Of a stretch of 64,000 bases of DNA, positions 61,697-64,000 are shown one piece after another. Source of the DNA: Desulfosporosinus youngiae DSM 17734 (lineage in GTDB: Bacteria; Bacillota; Desulfitobacteriia; Desulfitobacteriales; Desulfitobacteriaceae); contig NZ_CM001441.1 of assembly GCF_000244895.1 (NCBI RefSeq), positions 2,376,226-2,440,225 of the forward strand, in the 5' to 3' direction. A program made the position numbers and the translations under genes. The notes under the pieces are model-generated. The model searched no databases. It saw only the letters and a list, made by a program, of their open reading frames with translations, and was not told the origin of the DNA. Each line of letters begins with the position of its first letter. Position 1 is the first letter of the stretch.

Positions 61697-63004
61697 ATGA
61701 GTTTTAAGAAAAGTAACGACGACATTGTTTGCGTAAGCGCCGTCCGGACGCCCTTCGGTCGTTTCGGCGGGAGCATGAAAGATCTGGATATTTACGATTT
61801 GGGCGCCATTGCCATGAAGAATGCCATGGAGAAAATCAAGTTGGATCCCAACTTAATTGATGAGGTCTGGTGGGGGAACGGGGACACTACCAACTGTAAA
61901 GACCCCTTTACGCCCGTGGTGGCCCGGCAAACCATGCTCAAGGCCGGAATTTCCCCGGAAACACCGTCCATAACTTTCGACCAGGCTTGCACTTCAGCCT
62001 TGACCACGGTGAAATACGGAGCCAGAAGCATTAAATTAGGTGAGGCTAAAGTGGTCATGACGGGCGGCTCCACTAGTTTCAGCACCGTGCCCTTTTTACT
62101 GCGGGATCTTCGCTGGGAGGGGAAGAAGCACAGCTCCTTTATGGCTGAAGACCCCATCATTCCCTTGGGATACAAAGACTATGCCCCCGTCGCCGTTGAC
62201 TCCGGCAACGTGGCCATCGAATATGGAGTATCACGGGAAGAGCAGGATGAATTAGCCTATAAAAGCCACAAGAACTATGGTGCGGCTTGGGAGCGGGGTT
62301 TCTTTCAAAAGGAAATGACCCCTCTGGAAATAATCAAAACAGATAAAAAGGGCAAGGTTATTTCTAATTTAATGCTGGATAAAGACGAACAATATCGCTC
62401 AGATATTACTCCGGAAGCCCTGGCCAGGTTAAAGCCGATTTTTGGCAATCCCACCTGTACTGCGGGTAACGCCCCGGGAATGAACGACGGTGCTGCCGCC
62501 CAAATTTTCACCACCAGAGAATACGCCGAGGAACTGGGGCTGGAAATAATTTATACCTTAGTATCTGTTGCGGCCATTGCTTTGCAGCCAAGAATCATGC
62601 CTGTCTCCCCCGCCTTCGCCATTAAGAAATGCTTAGATGAAGCAAAGCTGACAATGGATGATCTGAAATATCTGGAGATTAATGAAGCTTTTGCCTGTGT
62701 GCCGCTGGTTTCCTGCAAACTTCTATCCAACGGCAGATTCTTAAGCGGTGATTATAAGGATATGGTTAAAGAGGCATCTGAAAAACCGATTTTGGATAAT
62801 GACGCCCGGAAATATCAGGATTTAAAGAATAAGCTAAATGTTAACGGCAGTGCCATTGCTACCGGTCATCCCAACACTGCAACCGGAGCTCGAATCATGA
62901 TGACGGCAGCCTACAATTTAAGAGAGAATGGCGGAGGTTTTGCGGCCTGTGCTATCTGCGGCGGTTTAACCCAGGGTGCGGGAGCAATAATCTGGGTTGA
63001 ATAA
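61697..63004 (+). CDS. Thiolase family protein with insertion, second thiolase
   Basis: 435-residue thiolase. Nucleophilic Cys in FDQACTSALTTVKYGA, NEAFACVPLVSCKLL, catalytic His in ATGHPNTATGARIMM, second Cys in AICGGLTQGAGAI. It is about 40 residues longer than usual through an insertion after NEAFA (SNGRFLSGDYKDMVKEAS region). ATG 61697 follows GGGGAG by 8 bases. Its first and last residues are the ones kept in the remnant at 33309, so a paralogue once existed in module A. Confidence 0.92.
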   Translation: MSFKKSNDDIVCVSAVRTPFGRFGGSMKDLDIYDLGAIAMKNAMEKIKLDPNLIDEVWWGNGDTTNCKDPFTPVVARQTMLKAGISPETPSITFDQACTSALTTVKYGARSIKLGEAKVVMTGGSTSFSTVPFLLRDLRWEGKKHSSFMAEDPIIPLGYKDYAPVAVDSGNVAIEYGVSREEQDELAYKSHKNYGAAWERGFFQKEMTPLEIIKTDKKGKVISNLMLDKDEQYRSDITPEALARLKPIFGNPTCTAGNAPGMNDGAAAQIFTTREYAEELGLEIIYTLVSVAAIALQPRIMPVSPAFAIKKCLDEAKLTMDDLKYLEINEAFACVPLVSCKLLSNGRFLSGDYKDMVKEASEKPILDNDARKYQDLKNKLNVNGSAIATGHPNTATGARIMMTAAYNLRENGGGFAACAICGGLTQGAGAIIWVE

Positions 63005-63048
63005 AGCCCCCCTGAGCAGGATTATGGCTAGTTTTTGGAGGTGTATTT

Positions 63049-64000
63049 ATGATAAGCTTTGAACTTACCGACGAACAAAAAGAGTTGCAGGCTATGGTTC
63101 GAAAATTTACTAAAAATGAGATTATTCCTGTTGCAGCAGAATACGACCAAAAAAATGAAATGCCGTGGCCCATTATTCAAAAAGGGTTTGAGATTGGCTT
63201 GTGGAATTTTAATCTGCCCCAAAAATACAATGGCTTGGAACTGGACCATGTAACTGAAGCCATCCTCATTGAAGAACTGGCTTACGGATGTTTGGGAATC
63301 AGCGGAGCATGGGACGGAAATACCCTGGCCCTTACGCCAATCCTGATTGCAGGGACGGAAGAACAGCAAGACAGGTGGCTGCCGCAATTTGCCGAAAAAC
63401 CCCTTTTGGGGTCCTTTTGTCTCACCGAACCCGGTGCCGGCTCTGATGCAAAATCCATGGTCACCCGGGCGGAAAAAGTTGGTGACGACTACATTATTAA
63501 CGGTACCAAGTGTTTTATTACCCATGGTGGTATAGCAAGTATGTACACAGTTTTTGCCAAGGTTAAAGGGAGCAAAAAGATCAGCGCCTTTCTGGTATCC
63601 GGTGATAATCCCGGTGTTTCCATGGGAAAGGTGGAAGATAAACTGGGGGACAGGGCTTCCCATATAGCAGAAGTGATTTTCGAAGATGTACGGGTTCCGG
63701 CCAAAGATCTGCTGGGGCAAGAAGGGGATGGCTTTAAAATTGCCATGCAGACCCTGGACCGGACCAGGATGAGTATAGGGGCAGCAGCAGTCGGGGTGGC
63801 GCGCAGGGCCCTGGAAGAGTCCATTGAATACGCTAAGGTTAGAACCCAGTTTGGCAAGCCTATTGGCCAGCACCAAGGAATTGGTTTTATGCTGGCGGAT
63901 ATGGCTACCAAAGTAGAAGCGGCTCGAAGTTTGGTGTTCCTGGCTGCCTCAGAGATAGACGCTAAAAGAATAGACCCTAAATTCGGCGCTATGTGCAAGC
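63049..64000 (+). CDS. Acyl-CoA dehydrogenase, usual length type (3' end outside window)
   Basis: Open from ATG 63049 (GGAGGTG 6 bases before it) to the window edge: 317 residues of an expected ~380. N-terminal FELTDEQKELQAMVRKFTKNEIIP, flavin/substrate loop LGSFCLTEPGAGSDAKSMVT, TKCFITHGG, and DRTRMSIGAAAVGVARRALEESIEYAKVRTQFGKPI, the second ACAD signature. The catalytic Glu near residue 365 is beyond the edge. Last visible gene of the second acyl-CoA set; the operon continues past the window. Confidence 0.93.
   Translation, partial: MISFELTDEQKELQAMVRKFTKNEIIPVAAEYDQKNEMPWPIIQKGFEIGLWNFNLPQKYNGLELDHVTEAILIEELAYGCLGISGAWDGNTLALTPILIAGTEEQQDRWLPQFAEKPLLGSFCLTEPGAGSDAKSMVTRAEKVGDDYIINGTKCFITHGGIASMYTVFAKVKGSKKISAFLVSGDNPGVSMGKVEDKLGDRASHIAEVIFEDVRVPAKDLLGQEGDGFKIAMQTLDRTRMSIGAAAVGVARRALEESIEYAKVRTQFGKPIGQHQGIGFMLADMATKVEAARSLVFLAASEIDAKRIDPKFGAMCK

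Noticed and set aside
1-64000. tRNA, rRNA, CRISPR array, complete insertion sequence or prophage
   Set aside because: I looked for cloverleaf-type repeats, regular spaced repeats and transposase or integrase motifs and found none that I could support.

Overview
The window reads as a chromosomal stretch of a low-to-moderate GC, endospore-former-type Firmicute. Strong AGGAGG-type ribosome binding sites, frequent TTG/GTG starts, a DUF1659/DUF2922 pair, several sigma-54 activators and an anaerobic acyl-CoA catabolism suggest Clostridia of the Desulfosporosinus/Desulfitobacterium kind. That placement is inference; no rRNA or tRNA gene is visible to anchor it.

Positions 1-12320 hold cell-surface polysaccharide genes (UDP-glucose dehydrogenase, UDP-glucuronate epimerase, Wzz-like protein, tyrosine autokinase, GalU) interleaved with a lasso-peptide cluster. 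The cluster has a B2 leader peptidase, an HPr-kinase-like peptide kinase, a B1/PqqD-like leader-binding protein, an asparagine-synthetase-like cyclase, a 52-residue precursor just after the cyclase, and a convergent ABC exporter. The precursor predicts a paeninodin-like peptide: leader Thr at -2, ring acceptor Asp9, C-terminal Ser as the likely kinase target, but an unusual Phe1 and a long proline-rich tail.

Positions 12390-21140 carry a LysR-CidA-CidB module, two secreted or lipid-anchored proteins of unknown function, DUF1659/DUF2922/DUF3102 proteins, an ABC-F gene remnant and a Uma2-family protein.

Positions 21146-31408 form a sigma-54-controlled catabolic unit. It comprises a branched-chain-amino-acid-type ABC transporter with a fused LivM-LivG protein, a PanE-like dehydrogenase, a beta-keto acid cleavage enzyme (BKACE), a PAS-AAA-HTH activator and a two-subunit CoA-transferase. 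Three -24/-12 promoters sit in front of these units.

Positions 31409-64000 contain repeated catabolic modules made of short-chain dehydrogenases plus MFS carriers, two more sigma-54 activators (one frameshifted), a soluble chemoreceptor-like protein, and a long rightward run of beta-oxidation-type genes (two dehydrogenase/hydratase/thiolase sets, CoA-transferase, two acyl-CoA dehydrogenases). Four more -24/-12 promoters are visible. Two of them share upstream TTCAAATTTGAA palindromes. The region is littered with gene remnants that keep both ends but lack the middle (thiolase, sigma-54 activator), an MFS scrap, a chemoreceptor scrap, and a GC-rich dispersed repeat family. Together these suggest that the modules arose by duplication followed by internal deletion.
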